DNA of 35,091 nucleotides from CAZTJA01 sp964613745 (GTDB lineage Bacteria > Desulfobacterota > Desulfomonilia > Desulfomonilales > Desulfomonilaceae): NCBI GenBank assembly GCA_964613745.1, contig CAZTJA010000020.1, forward strand, positions 1 through 35,091, written 5' to 3'. Below are positions 24,960 to 32,911 of the stretch, piece after piece; within the stretch, counting starts at the first letter, position 1; every line of letters starts with the position of its first letter. The position numbers and the translations under genes are program-made. The notes below the pieces were generated by a model that searched no databases, was not told where the DNA came from, and saw only the letters and a list, made by a program, of their open reading frames with translations.

Positions 24960-25060
24960 CAATCATAAAATTATCGCTTTCGCCTGCATACCTCGACGTG
25001 ACCGTCGTTATGATGGCATTGGCGTCAGCTCTTATCGTCCTTATCCTTAAATGGACTTGA
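24944..25060 (+). CDS. Possible 38-residue single-helix membrane protein
   Basis: ATG to TGA gives MDKVIAIIKLSLSPAYLDVT, then VVMMALASALIVLILKWT, a short basic N-terminus and one convincing hydrophobic helix (about residues 17-36). The SD is poor (GATTGGG region), and the start lies in the duplicated contig end. It stands 61 bases before apbE. A real small protein is possible but unproven. Confidence 0.25.
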   Translation: MDKVIAIIKLSLSPAYLDVTVVMMALASALIVLILKWT

Positions 25061-25121
25061 TCATGTCTCCATGTAATCTGATCATTTGGCCTATGTTTCC
25101 GGCAAACACGATTTGAGGTAA

Positions 25122-26135
25122 TTGAGCTTGAGTCTGTCACAGTGGCTGTTAAAGGTTGTCACAGTTAGTCTGATACCGCTATTGGTGTCTTGTTCAAAGA
25201 TGGGCCCGATGCCGTCCAAAACGAGTCGCATAATGATGGGGACTCTTGTAGAAGTTACCGTCATTACCGATTCAGACAAGGCAAAACCTGCTACAAACGC
25301 CGTCTTCGAGGAACTCAAACGTATAGAAAACCTGACATCTTTTCATTCGGATTCCGAATTGAACAAACTCAATTCACACAAACAAGCCGGGGTATACACG
25401 GTGAAAGGCGAGCTTGTGTCGATCATCGCGGAAGCTTTACAAGCAGCCAAGATCACTAGAGGAGCTTACGATCCGACAGTTGGAGCTATAACAAAATTAT
25501 GGAGGTTTAGCGGGGCGGAAGAACCGCGGTTGCCTGCACCCGAGGAGATCAAGGAAGCCCTCACGAAAGTGGGATGGGAAAACGTCCGAGCCGACACCGG
25601 AGCATCAACCATAGAGTTTTTACAATCAGGTGTGCTTTTGGATCTAGGTGGCATTTCAAAAGGCTATGCCCTGCTGAGATCATCTAAGATTTTGGAACAA
25701 CATGCTGTTCATTCTGCCCTGATCAACATCGGGGGAGACATTCTCGTTCTCGGATCTAAAGAACCCGGGAAGCCCTGGAAAATCGGTGTGCAAGATCCGC
25801 GGAATCGTGGATCTATGATCGCTTCGGTAAGTCTCGAAAACAAAATATTGTTCACCTCAGGTGACTATGAACGTACATTCGAGGTAGATGGAAAGAGATA
25901 TCACCACATTCTGGATCCTAAAACCGGCTATCCTGCCGAGGGAACCCAATCTGTGACTTTGTGCGGATCGACTGAAGCTCTGTTACAGCCGTTTGGAACT
26001 GCAGCTTTCGTCAAAGGTTTCGATTTAGGAATTCAATTGATTGAGTCTCTCGAGGGTACCGTTGGCTTTATTGTCGATGCCGATGGGAGAATGCATTATT
26101 CAAAAGGGGCGGAATCCATATTTCATCAACGATGA
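25122..26135 (+). CDS. apbE: FAD:protein FMN transferase ApbE (lipoprotein)
   Basis: Transfers FMN from FAD to threonine of target flavoproteins, such as RnfG/NqrC, outside the inner membrane. The 337-residue protein has a signal with lipobox LVSC (Cys24), the N-terminal core MGTLVEVTV, FHSDSELNKLN and YDPTVGAITKLW, the conserved LLDLGGISKGYA, NIGGDI, and the C-terminal HHILDPKTGYP that binds FAD and metal. The start is TTG, at 25122 or 25128, after GAGG at 25115-25118. No obvious target protein is in this window. It ends 18 bases from the convergent PilZ gene. Confidence 0.94.
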   Translation: MSLSLSQWLLKVVTVSLIPLLVSCSKMGPMPSKTSRIMMGTLVEVTVITDSDKAKPATNAVFEELKRIENLTSFHSDSELNKLNSHKQAGVYTVKGELVSIIAEALQAAKITRGAYDPTVGAITKLWRFSGAEEPRLPAPEEIKEALTKVGWENVRADTGASTIEFLQSGVLLDLGGISKGYALLRSSKILEQHAVHSALINIGGDILVLGSKEPGKPWKIGVQDPRNRGSMIASVSLENKILFTSGDYERTFEVDGKRYHHILDPKTGYPAEGTQSVTLCGSTEALLQPFGTAAFVKGFDLGIQLIESLEGTVGFIVDADGRMHYSKGAESIFHQR

Positions 26136-26153
26136 TGTGTCATTATCAGGTAA

Positions 26154-26552
26154 TCATTGAGCTTCATTTTCGGTGATTTTCTCAATTTCCAGCATGTTGC
26201 TGATGTATTCTTTTTCGATAAGTTCCGGATCCTGAGTATGAACTTTGATGAAATGACGTAAATGGATAAGACTATCAAGATCGATTTTCGAAAATTTGAC
26301 TGCTATTCTTTCGCCGTCACTCCTGAGCACTTCTCCTTCGACGGATAATCTTAATAGGGTAGCCGGTCCCACGAGATCAAAATTTAGACTACAGGAAGCG
26401 CCTATGGGCAAGAGTTCCTGCACATCCATGGAAGCTCCTCCCAGGCTAATGTCTCGCAATCTGTTCGACACAATTACTCCGCAGTCGGTCGTTATAGTAA
26501 CTTCAGTAGCAAATGCCACCCGAGTGAATTTTCTCTGCTCTATTTTAGTCAT
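26154..26552 (-). CDS. PilZ domain protein (c-di-GMP receptor)
   Basis: A 132-residue protein that is mostly one PilZ domain. The c-di-GMP-binding motifs are present: RKFTR (RxxxR, residues 7-11) and DISLGGASM (DxSxxG) about 25 residues later. A helical C-terminal extension (about 105-132) rich in Glu follows. It would bind c-di-GMP and act on a partner in the cytoplasm. No diguanylate cyclase or motility gene is nearby. SD TTAGGT is weak. It converges with apbE. Confidence 0.9.
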   Translation of the reverse strand: MTKIEQRKFTRVAFATEVTITTDCGVIVSNRLRDISLGGASMDVQELLPIGASCSLNFDLVGPATLLRLSVEGEVLRSDGERIAVKFSKIDLDSLIHLRHFIKVHTQDPELIEKEYISNMLEIEKITENEAQ

Positions 26553-26621
26553 GCAAGACTACCTAACAATTGAAGATGTGCCATTCTATTGAGTTACGAA
26601 TAGCCGGTCAACAAATCTCCC

Positions 26622-27119
26622 TTAATCCGATGGGGGAAAAGACAAATGAGAATGCAAAATCAACCACTTGCCTTCTCTTTTTTCCACAACTGCAGTCCAG
26701 CGGCCTGGAACGCGAAGTTTCTCTTCACCAAGATCCACATCGGCAATAAAATCCGTCGTAAACCATGCCAGATTACCTCTGTGTCCCGTAGACAATCTGT
26801 CGTGCTTGACCCTTAAACCTTTTACTTGCTCGAATTCGCGTTCGTAAAGCTTGCGGATCTGTTCCGCTCCTTCATAGCGACCGTTCGGGAATTGGTCCTC
26901 TCCTGAATCAACGAATACCACATCAGGATCGGGAGCAATGAGCGACATTATTGTTCCCACATCCTTCTTCTGATACGCATCGAAATATATTCCTACGAAG
27001 TTTTCTATTTCTTTGTTTACGCTCGAACTGGTTTCGGCAAGTGCGGATGAAAAAGTAAGTATGCTCCCTACGGACAGTAGAAGAGCCATTTCAGCGAACA
27101 TGAGCGTCTTACGATTCAT
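26622..27119 (-). CDS. Exported NTF2-like (SnoaL-type) domain protein
   Basis: A 165-residue protein with a signal peptide (about residues 1-28, cleavage near SALA-ET) followed by an NTF2-like cone fold: FVGIYFDAYQKKDVGTIMSL, then DPDVVFVDSGED, YEGAEQIRKLYERE and GKWLILHSHLS. This is the typical SnoaL_3/ketosteroid isomerase-like pattern. Function unknown; many members bind small hydrophobic ligands. GGAG precedes the ATG. It lies 69 bases upstream of the PilZ gene on the same strand and could share its transcript. Confidence 0.82.
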   Translation of the reverse strand: MNRKTLMFAEMALLLSVGSILTFSSALAETSSSVNKEIENFVGIYFDAYQKKDVGTIMSLIAPDPDVVFVDSGEDQFPNGRYEGAEQIRKLYEREFEQVKGLRVKHDRLSTGHRGNLAWFTTDFIADVDLGEEKLRVPGRWTAVVEKREGKWLILHSHLSFPPSD

Positions 27120-27330
27120 CGAGCACTCCGATTGGCCTCGGGAGAAATAAAGCCACCTGTCCTTTATCCAGAAAACTTTGGTAATTCAAGTGAAAATTCA
27201 GAAATAGCATTCCGAAAAGGAGCACGGACCCAAAGCTTCACGAATTAAACGTCACAATTCTGTTGCGGGGCTGATAAGTCTACTCTAGGTAGGTTAATTA
27301 GGATCCAAACTCTTTCATATGGTTGTCGGA

Positions 27331-29463
27331 CTATTTATCGTGCTTAGGGCGGCTGGAAGGCGCGATATGTTCCAAAGCGGCACGGCAGGGAGGCCGCAAA
27401 AAGTATGGTCCGGGAAGTCGCCAGACCGGATCGTCATACCTGTCGTGGCATACTATACATTGAGAAATGTTGATGATTTTTTTCAGCTCTTCTTTGTTAA
27501 AACCTCTACTCTCAGGATGTGACGTGCTCTGCAAATTTTTTCCCTCTGAGTCCACTATGGATTCAAGGGAGAAGTCTATGTTCAGTCCGGAACTTTTAGA
27601 ATCGAACTGAGCTTCCAATTGTATTCCCTTACCGTCGACGGAATACATGCCGTCGCCCAGTCCCAACGCTTTCGGGTCTAAGTGACACTCAATGCATCGG
27701 GGAGATTCCTTCCGCGTTGTGTGAGGGTGGGTTGATCCCATGGCTATGGATGTAAGGCCGTTTTTCAGCGGCATGATCTTTGAGTCATAGCCGCCAAGAA
27801 TTTTTCCGTCGGGGCTTATCACCGAGTTCCAGACCTGGCACCCTGGTACTAAAATGCCCACTTTGCCCCTTGAATTGATCCCGAGAATGTTCCGTTCGTA
27901 CCTGAAATAATTCCTCCCCTCGGACCAGCGTCCAATAGAAGATTTTTGAGACAAATGGTCCTTGGCTTCCGATCGAAAATCCAATGCTTGATGACAACCA
28001 TAACATTGAGGGCTCCAGGCACTGTGGCAAACGTCACATTCTAAACGTTCATGGCCCTTGATTGCGTGTCCGTCACGTTTTCCGGTAATTACACGAACCG
28101 GATGATCTTTCCCTGTTATTTTTGCGGTTAGAAATATACCTTTATCAGTCACCCGCACATTAGGCATTGGTCGGCCCTTAGAGGTTTTGAGGATCGTGTC
28201 CCCTTCGGTAGCCTTCAGTGGAGAAGTTCTCAAGAGACTTGTTACCAGAGGATCCCATTTCGAAACCCGCATTGTCTCCGGCGGTTTGCTTGGAGATCCA
28301 TGGCAGTCTTCACACCTGATTTCCACCTGATCTTTCATTCTTGGGTAAAGATGGCCGTCGCCCATGGTGTCCTGCCCCGTGTGGCAATCAATGCAAGCCA
28401 TTTTCTTTTCAGAATGGATATCGGGAACCAGTTTCCACATGAATCGACCATCTATTTCGTGGTGGTTCAGGGTTCCGTTTACGTAGGGAGTGCCGTATTG
28501 AGAACTCTCCATTTCACCATGATAATTCAATCCGATCCGGGCACTCCTATTATGGCAGGATTTACATCTTTCATCCGCCACTTTGTTCGTTAAAGAATGG
28601 GTTGTGGGACGTGACGGATCCTTTCTGTCGATTGTGGGGTCGCCACCAAGGTAGCCTGAACCATAAGTGCCGTGGCATGAAGCGCACCCGGCACGTCTTT
28701 GAACATTTTCACCCGATCTGCTCCCCCATAAATGACAAGATCCACAGAATTTCCGAAAGTGACTATTGGATAGATCTACAAGATCCTTTTGCGGCCGTTC
28801 CGGGGGTATTTGCTTCAAAGAATGGACGCCGTCAGTCACAGGCTGGATCCCGAAACGAAAATTCGAAATATCGTCAACTCCCCATTGAAATCGTAGTATG
28901 CCGATGATTCCGGCGTTTGTTGACATCAAGGATGTTTGGACGTGTTCAGCTCTATTCAGCAGCTTGTCTTCTCTCGAACCGTGGCAGGTGATTCCTTGAA
29001 TGTTTCCCCCACCGCACGATGCGACGGCGTTTTCCAGATCAGACGGATTCTTTCCGCCGCGAAGATTCTTGTGAGCACCCTGAACGCTCAGGTCCGGCGC
29101 GTTTCCTCCATGGCAAATCACGCACCCGAAAACACTATTCGGGTGAGATTGCGACATATCTTCAATTCCGAAATGACATGTGAGGCACCGCTCGACGGGC
29201 AATTTTCCTCCAAATGGAGAAATTTCAATGATCTCAGGCTTTTTTGTCTTGAGCAGCCGAATCGAGGTTTCGAGTAATTTCCTCTTTTCCGGATCAGATT
29301 CAGCAGCAAGTTCCTTCGACTTCCTTTCGAGTTGCAACGCCATGGCCTTCTGCTGGTACTGGTACCATTCCGGCGATGCGGAACGATGCCAAGACACCAG
29401 TAAACCAAGGATTAGAACAATCAGACCAAGTGTGACTACAATGACATTCAGCCTCGAATTCAT
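27331..29463 (-). CDS. Membrane-anchored multiheme cytochrome c (11 CxxCH plus one CX9CH)
   Basis: A 710-residue periplasmic cytochrome tethered by an N-terminal helix (about residues 7-26). Eleven canonical CxxCH sites are seen (CLTCH, CVICH, CGSCH, CASCH, CKSCH, CIDCH, CEDCH, CDVCH, CYGCH, CIECH, CIVCH). A twelfth possible site is Cys150-X9-Cys160-His161. The N-terminal region with a helical stalk, then VERCLTCH and HPNSVFGCVICHGG resembles cytochromes of menaquinol-linked complexes in Geobacter relatives. ATG 29463 overlaps the upstream stop as ATGA, so translation is coupled; a TTG 69 bases upstream lies inside the neighbouring gene and is rejected. It should carry electrons between the quinone pool and periplasmic or outer-membrane acceptors (inference). 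Confidence 0.92.
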   Translation of the reverse strand: MNSRLNVIVVTLGLIVLILGLLVSWHRSASPEWYQYQQKAMALQLERKSKELAAESDPEKRKLLETSIRLLKTKKPEIIEISPFGGKLPVERCLTCHFGIEDMSQSHPNSVFGCVICHGGNAPDLSVQGAHKNLRGGKNPSDLENAVASCGGGNIQGITCHGSREDKLLNRAEHVQTSLMSTNAGIIGILRFQWGVDDISNFRFGIQPVTDGVHSLKQIPPERPQKDLVDLSNSHFRKFCGSCHLWGSRSGENVQRRAGCASCHGTYGSGYLGGDPTIDRKDPSRPTTHSLTNKVADERCKSCHNRSARIGLNYHGEMESSQYGTPYVNGTLNHHEIDGRFMWKLVPDIHSEKKMACIDCHTGQDTMGDGHLYPRMKDQVEIRCEDCHGSPSKPPETMRVSKWDPLVTSLLRTSPLKATEGDTILKTSKGRPMPNVRVTDKGIFLTAKITGKDHPVRVITGKRDGHAIKGHERLECDVCHSAWSPQCYGCHQALDFRSEAKDHLSQKSSIGRWSEGRNYFRYERNILGINSRGKVGILVPGCQVWNSVISPDGKILGGYDSKIMPLKNGLTSIAMGSTHPHTTRKESPRCIECHLDPKALGLGDGMYSVDGKGIQLEAQFDSKSSGLNIDFSLESIVDSEGKNLQSTSHPESRGFNKEELKKIINISQCIVCHDRYDDPVWRLPGPYFLRPPCRAALEHIAPSSRPKHDK

Positions 29464-29816
29464 AGAACGTACCCGATGACCGTAAGTGCCGGTACAAGGA
29501 TAACCGAAGACCAAAACAGAACTCTGGACCAATTTGAGCTGAGAAAAGATGCCCCGATCAATAGGGCTATTATGAGAGAAGGAAAAACTATTCCAGCCGG
29601 CAATGGATCAATATGCCTAAGTAGAAATTGTATGCCCAGGAATATCCAAGGCGCTTTGACGTTCTCGCTGGGAGCCCCGGAAAATTCCGGAGGAGAATCA
29701 AGAGGAGCGTCCAGCAGAGAGGAAGCGAAAAAGAAGAGTCCAAAAACCGTTAGAGCTGCTATGGCTTCCCTTGTAGTGAGGTTTGGGACCGTATTTACTT
29801 TGTCGATTTTATTCAA
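29460..29816 (-). CDS. Stand-alone cytochrome b C-terminal / subunit IV (PetD)-like membrane protein
   Basis: A 118-residue protein with three membrane segments (about residues 18-38, 72-92 and 97-118). Between the first two lies APSENVKAPWIFLGIQFLLR, which matches the quinol-site (PEWY-like) loop of the cytochrome b C-terminal domain or subunit IV. There is no histidine pair for b-heme, and no cytochrome b6-type N-terminal half is encoded beside it. Start is TTG, 12 bases after the FGE-like stop; in-frame stops upstream leave no other start. Its stop overlaps the multiheme cytochrome ATG. It may form the quinol-facing membrane part of a complex with that cytochrome (inference). Confidence 0.72.
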   Translation of the reverse strand: MNKIDKVNTVPNLTTREAIAALTVFGLFFFASSLLDAPLDSPPEFSGAPSENVKAPWIFLGIQFLLRHIDPLPAGIVFPSLIIALLIGASFLSSNWSRVLFWSSVILVPALTVIGYVL

Positions 29817-29828
29817 TGTGTGGCTTTA

Positions 29829-30740
29829 TCAATTTTTGACTACTCTGAAACCGACTGTTCCAAAGTAACCTTGGGGAGCTGCCCTATGTCGATTCTTCGT
29901 TCTTTTCGAAGATTCCGACCCAGCCCAGGAACCGCCTCTAATGTTCTTCTCCTGACCCAGGGACGGTCCTGGAGGATTTTGTGCGGGCATCTCGGCGTAG
30001 TAATCGTTAGAATACCAGTCTGAACACCACTCCCAAAAATTGCCCGTCAACTGCTTTTCTCCGGGTTTTATATTGGAATTTGTGATCATAATCACATCAT
30101 TCGCTCTGTTGCCCATAAGACTCGCAGCTTTTTCCCACTCGATCGATGTGGGGAGCCTTCCACCAACTCGCTCCGCATACTCGACGGCAGCAAACCAATT
30201 TATACATACTATGGGCTTTTCGGCCGAGTTTTGTTTGGGAATGTATTTTTCATTTATTTTGACTATGGGACAATCAGGACAATTTAAGTTAATCTTTGGT
30301 GATCCATCGCGGGCCCGATCTCCGGTTTCATTCAGAAATCGACAAAAATTGCCCGCAGAAACCAAATCTCGGCTGATTTCAAAGTCTGAAATGTGGATTG
30401 CTCTGGCGGGTCTTTCGTCCGGACGGCCCTCACCGGGACGGCTTCCTATTTCAATTTCACCGCCCGGGACAGCGATGAAGTCCGAAGAACTCCATAAAGA
30501 AATTGGCGACTTGGATTTAGCATCCGGATTGTTATTTGATTTTGAAACATTCTGTTCGGTTGAGTTCAACAAAGGTGGAATCGGAAAATCCGACGTTCCC
30601 GGAATGGGCGGCAACAAAGGCACATCGGAAGAAAAATTGTTGTTTTTCGAAACCTGAGCTAAAAGATTCGGCAACAAGAGAGAATTCATCAGGATTAAGA
30701 TAAACAAAAGAAAAGTAATGAATAGTCTTGTCATCACCAT
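29829..30740 (-). CDS. Exported FGE-sulfatase-fold (SUMF1-like) protein lacking the FGE cysteines
   Basis: A 303-residue protein with a signal peptide (MVMTRLFITFLLFILILMNS, then LLLPNLLAQ) and a Pro/Ser/Asn-rich linker, then an FGE-sulfatase (PF03781) domain from about residue 90. Its marks are FIAVPGGEIEIGS, GRLPTSIEWEKAAS, TGNFWEWCSDWY and RGGSWAGSESSKRTKNRHRA, ending GFRVVKN. True formylglycine-generating enzymes have cysteines after RGGS; here that segment has none, so sulfatase activation is unlikely. The ATG at 30740 is chosen because the longer frame would overlap the divergent methyltransferase gene. First gene of the three-gene cytochrome unit; may act as an extracytoplasmic structural or assembly partner (inference). 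Confidence 0.82.
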   Translation of the reverse strand: MVMTRLFITFLLFILILMNSLLLPNLLAQVSKNNNFSSDVPLLPPIPGTSDFPIPPLLNSTEQNVSKSNNNPDAKSKSPISLWSSSDFIAVPGGEIEIGSRPGEGRPDERPARAIHISDFEISRDLVSAGNFCRFLNETGDRARDGSPKINLNCPDCPIVKINEKYIPKQNSAEKPIVCINWFAAVEYAERVGGRLPTSIEWEKAASLMGNRANDVIMITNSNIKPGEKQLTGNFWEWCSDWYSNDYYAEMPAQNPPGPSLGQEKNIRGGSWAGSESSKRTKNRHRAAPQGYFGTVGFRVVKN

Positions 30741-30853
30741 GAGAACTCTCGGAATTATCTTCGCTCTTTTCACATGTACAGCACCCGTCCAAATTGCGTC
30801 AAGTGTTCGAGAGGATTTAACCTCGCCTCGAAAGACCTTGCTTACACAGTAGC

Positions 30854-32911
30854 ATGCCCATCGACCACCACAAACATTTCTGGAAAACAAAGCTTCTTGA
30901 GGAATTTCGAAAGTTTGTTTTAGATTCCAGGGAATACCGGGAATCGGATTTCTTACCGAATTGTGAAAAGCACCTTAACGGGTACATCCTACATTTGTTG
31001 AGACTGCAATCCGTGCAAGAATTACTGCACTCGGAAAATGACAATCGATTCGATTTAATCGCGGACATATACGAGTGTCTCAAATCCTTTCAAATTAGTG
31101 ATTCTGACGGCACTATCAGTCTCACCGAAAGTAAGAAGACGAAACGCAATCAAGGACTATTCTATACTCCGCCTGAACTTGCATCTTACATTGCGGATCG
31201 AGCAATCGAAGCGCTTAGGCCTGGTAAAGACATTTCAAGAGTGAAGGTCATCGATCCTGCAGTCGGAACCGGAAGATTTCTTGTTGCAGCTCTGCATAAA
31301 TTGGCCAATGTGGGACCATCTGCGCAAAGTCCTAAGACGGGAGACGAAAATCTCAAAAAAACAATTGCTGCAGACTGCCTTTTCGGTGTCGATCTGGATC
31401 CCATTGCAATCACTATTGCTCGTCACCATTTAGCTGCGGTTTGTGACGCTGACCCTGATGATTTAAACTCCAATTTGAAAGTGGGGAACGCACTGGTAGG
31501 CGAAATCCTCCGTCCAATGGTTAATAAGGAATTTGCCCTGTCACCCAAAGAATGCTCGGAAGCAAAAGAGTTCGTTTGGTCGGAAGAATTTCCACTCGTT
31601 TTCGATTCGTCTGCCGGATTTGATCTCGTGATAGGCAACCCGCCATATGAGGTGCTTTCCGTAAAAGAGTCGGGTCTTACGAGGAGAACATGGGAACAGG
31701 ATTATTACAGAAACCACTATCGCTGCTGCTCCGGTAAGATAAATCTATATAGACTCATGCTTGAGAGATCATTGGCCCTGCTGAAACCAGGGGGAGTATT
31801 GGGCTTTCTCATCCCGGCAACTTTTCTTTCCGATACTACCGCTTCCAAAATACGAAAAGTTGTTTTGCAAGATTCAGAAATCATTGAAGCAACACTGATC
31901 CCGGAAAAGTCACCATTCTTCCAGAACATAGTTCAGGAACTACTAATCTTGATCGTGAAAAAAGGTCATCCAACTAAACGGTTCGCACTAGGATCTTGGT
32001 ATCGCTACTCGGACAAGCCGCTAAAAGGCCCCGAGATCACTTTGGAGGACAAAATCTTCGATTCTAGGAATTGTCGCATTCCCATAATTAAAGACGAATT
32101 GGAAAAGAAGCTATTTGAATTACTAGAGGAAATTCCTCCTCTATCCGGAGACCTAAACCATTCGCCCGTAGCAACCATAAGGCAGGGTGAAATCAATATT
32201 ACCGTTTACAGACAATGGTTAAGTACTCAGAAAACCGGCTATCCGCTCATAAGAGGTGAACATATCCGGCAGTTTCATCTCGACCACCCGGCAAAACCGG
32301 AGCGATTGGATTGGGTGCAGTCTGAACTATGTGAACGAAAAGCGGCTCAATCTACATTTCTGAACAAAACTGTCCCCTGGGAGAATGAGCGCATTGGAGT
32401 TGGACGCGTCGTAAACTTGCATACAAAGACTCGCCTAAAAGCAGCACTTGTACGACCCGGAATGCTAATGGGGGACATGACCAATTACCTTACGGATCTG
32501 CAAGTCCCGGTAAACTTTCTGCTGGGAATACTGAATTCACGTTTACTTAATTTGCGAATAAAATTAACGAGTACCAACAACTATATTTCGGCAGCGGAAC
32601 TCGGAGCCTTACCCGTTCCACGATTTGATTGGGAATCATTCATGAAAGATCAACCGCAGAATGCCATTGACTTACATGAAAAAGCCCTTGACTGCACGAG
32701 TCTGGAGAGAGCGCTTACCGTGTCTCATCGCATTCTACCGGAGGGGACAATGGAGCGCGCCGTTTCACAGGTAATTGCCGCATCGGCTGAACTTCTTTCG
32801 AATTCACCTGTTCAAAAGAACATCGAGCCTGAAGTTTGGAATCTACTTGATGCCTGCATTCTGAGGCTGTACGGAGCGGAATTTGCGCTCAAAATAATCG
32901 AGGCGCACTAA
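30854..32911 (+). CDS. Eco57I-type N6-adenine DNA methyltransferase
   Basis: A 685-residue class I DNA methyltransferase. The gene shows GLFYTPPELASYI (motif X-like), SAM motif I DPAVGTGRF (Asp134 onward), and catalytic motif IV NPPY (Asn262-Tyr265), so it should methylate the N6 of adenine. The C-terminal part (about residues 420-620) looks like a TaqI/Eco57I specificity domain (VATIRQGEINI, PLIRGEHIRQF, TNNYISAAELGALPVPRF). No N-terminal PD-ExK nuclease motif is seen, so it is either an orphan methylase or part of a system whose nuclease is elsewhere. It is divergent from the FGE-like gene (113 bases between starts) and overlaps the next gene by one base (TAATG). No clear SD. Confidence 0.88.
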   Translation: MPIDHHKHFWKTKLLEEFRKFVLDSREYRESDFLPNCEKHLNGYILHLLRLQSVQELLHSENDNRFDLIADIYECLKSFQISDSDGTISLTESKKTKRNQGLFYTPPELASYIADRAIEALRPGKDISRVKVIDPAVGTGRFLVAALHKLANVGPSAQSPKTGDENLKKTIAADCLFGVDLDPIAITIARHHLAAVCDADPDDLNSNLKVGNALVGEILRPMVNKEFALSPKECSEAKEFVWSEEFPLVFDSSAGFDLVIGNPPYEVLSVKESGLTRRTWEQDYYRNHYRCCSGKINLYRLMLERSLALLKPGGVLGFLIPATFLSDTTASKIRKVVLQDSEIIEATLIPEKSPFFQNIVQELLILIVKKGHPTKRFALGSWYRYSDKPLKGPEITLEDKIFDSRNCRIPIIKDELEKKLFELLEEIPPLSGDLNHSPVATIRQGEINITVYRQWLSTQKTGYPLIRGEHIRQFHLDHPAKPERLDWVQSELCERKAAQSTFLNKTVPWENERIGVGRVVNLHTKTRLKAALVRPGMLMGDMTNYLTDLQVPVNFLLGILNSRLLNLRIKLTSTNNYISAAELGALPVPRFDWESFMKDQPQNAIDLHEKALDCTSLERALTVSHRILPEGTMERAVSQVIAASAELLSNSPVQKNIEPEVWNLLDACILRLYGAEFALKIIEAH

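Larger units (their letters stand above)
24603..25121. other. 519-base intergenic stretch with scaffold gap and duplicated contig ends
   Basis: It holds 100 N at 24805-24904. The 55 bases before the gap (24750-24804) are identical to the 55 bases after it (24905-24959). Together with a gap of exactly 100 N this indicates two contigs that overlap by an assembly k-mer length and were scaffolded instead of joined. The only possible gene I see is the 38-codon ORF at 24944-25060. Confidence 0.85.

Noticed and set aside
29464..29532. Longer N-terminus of the multiheme cytochrome (TTG at 29532)
   Set aside because: It overlaps the subunit-IV-like gene, whereas ATG 29463 overlaps that gene's stop as ATGA and directly precedes the membrane anchor.
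29829..30740. Sulfatase-activating formylglycine-generating enzyme
   Set aside because: The RGGS region lacks the catalytic cysteines, and no sulfatase is encoded in the window.
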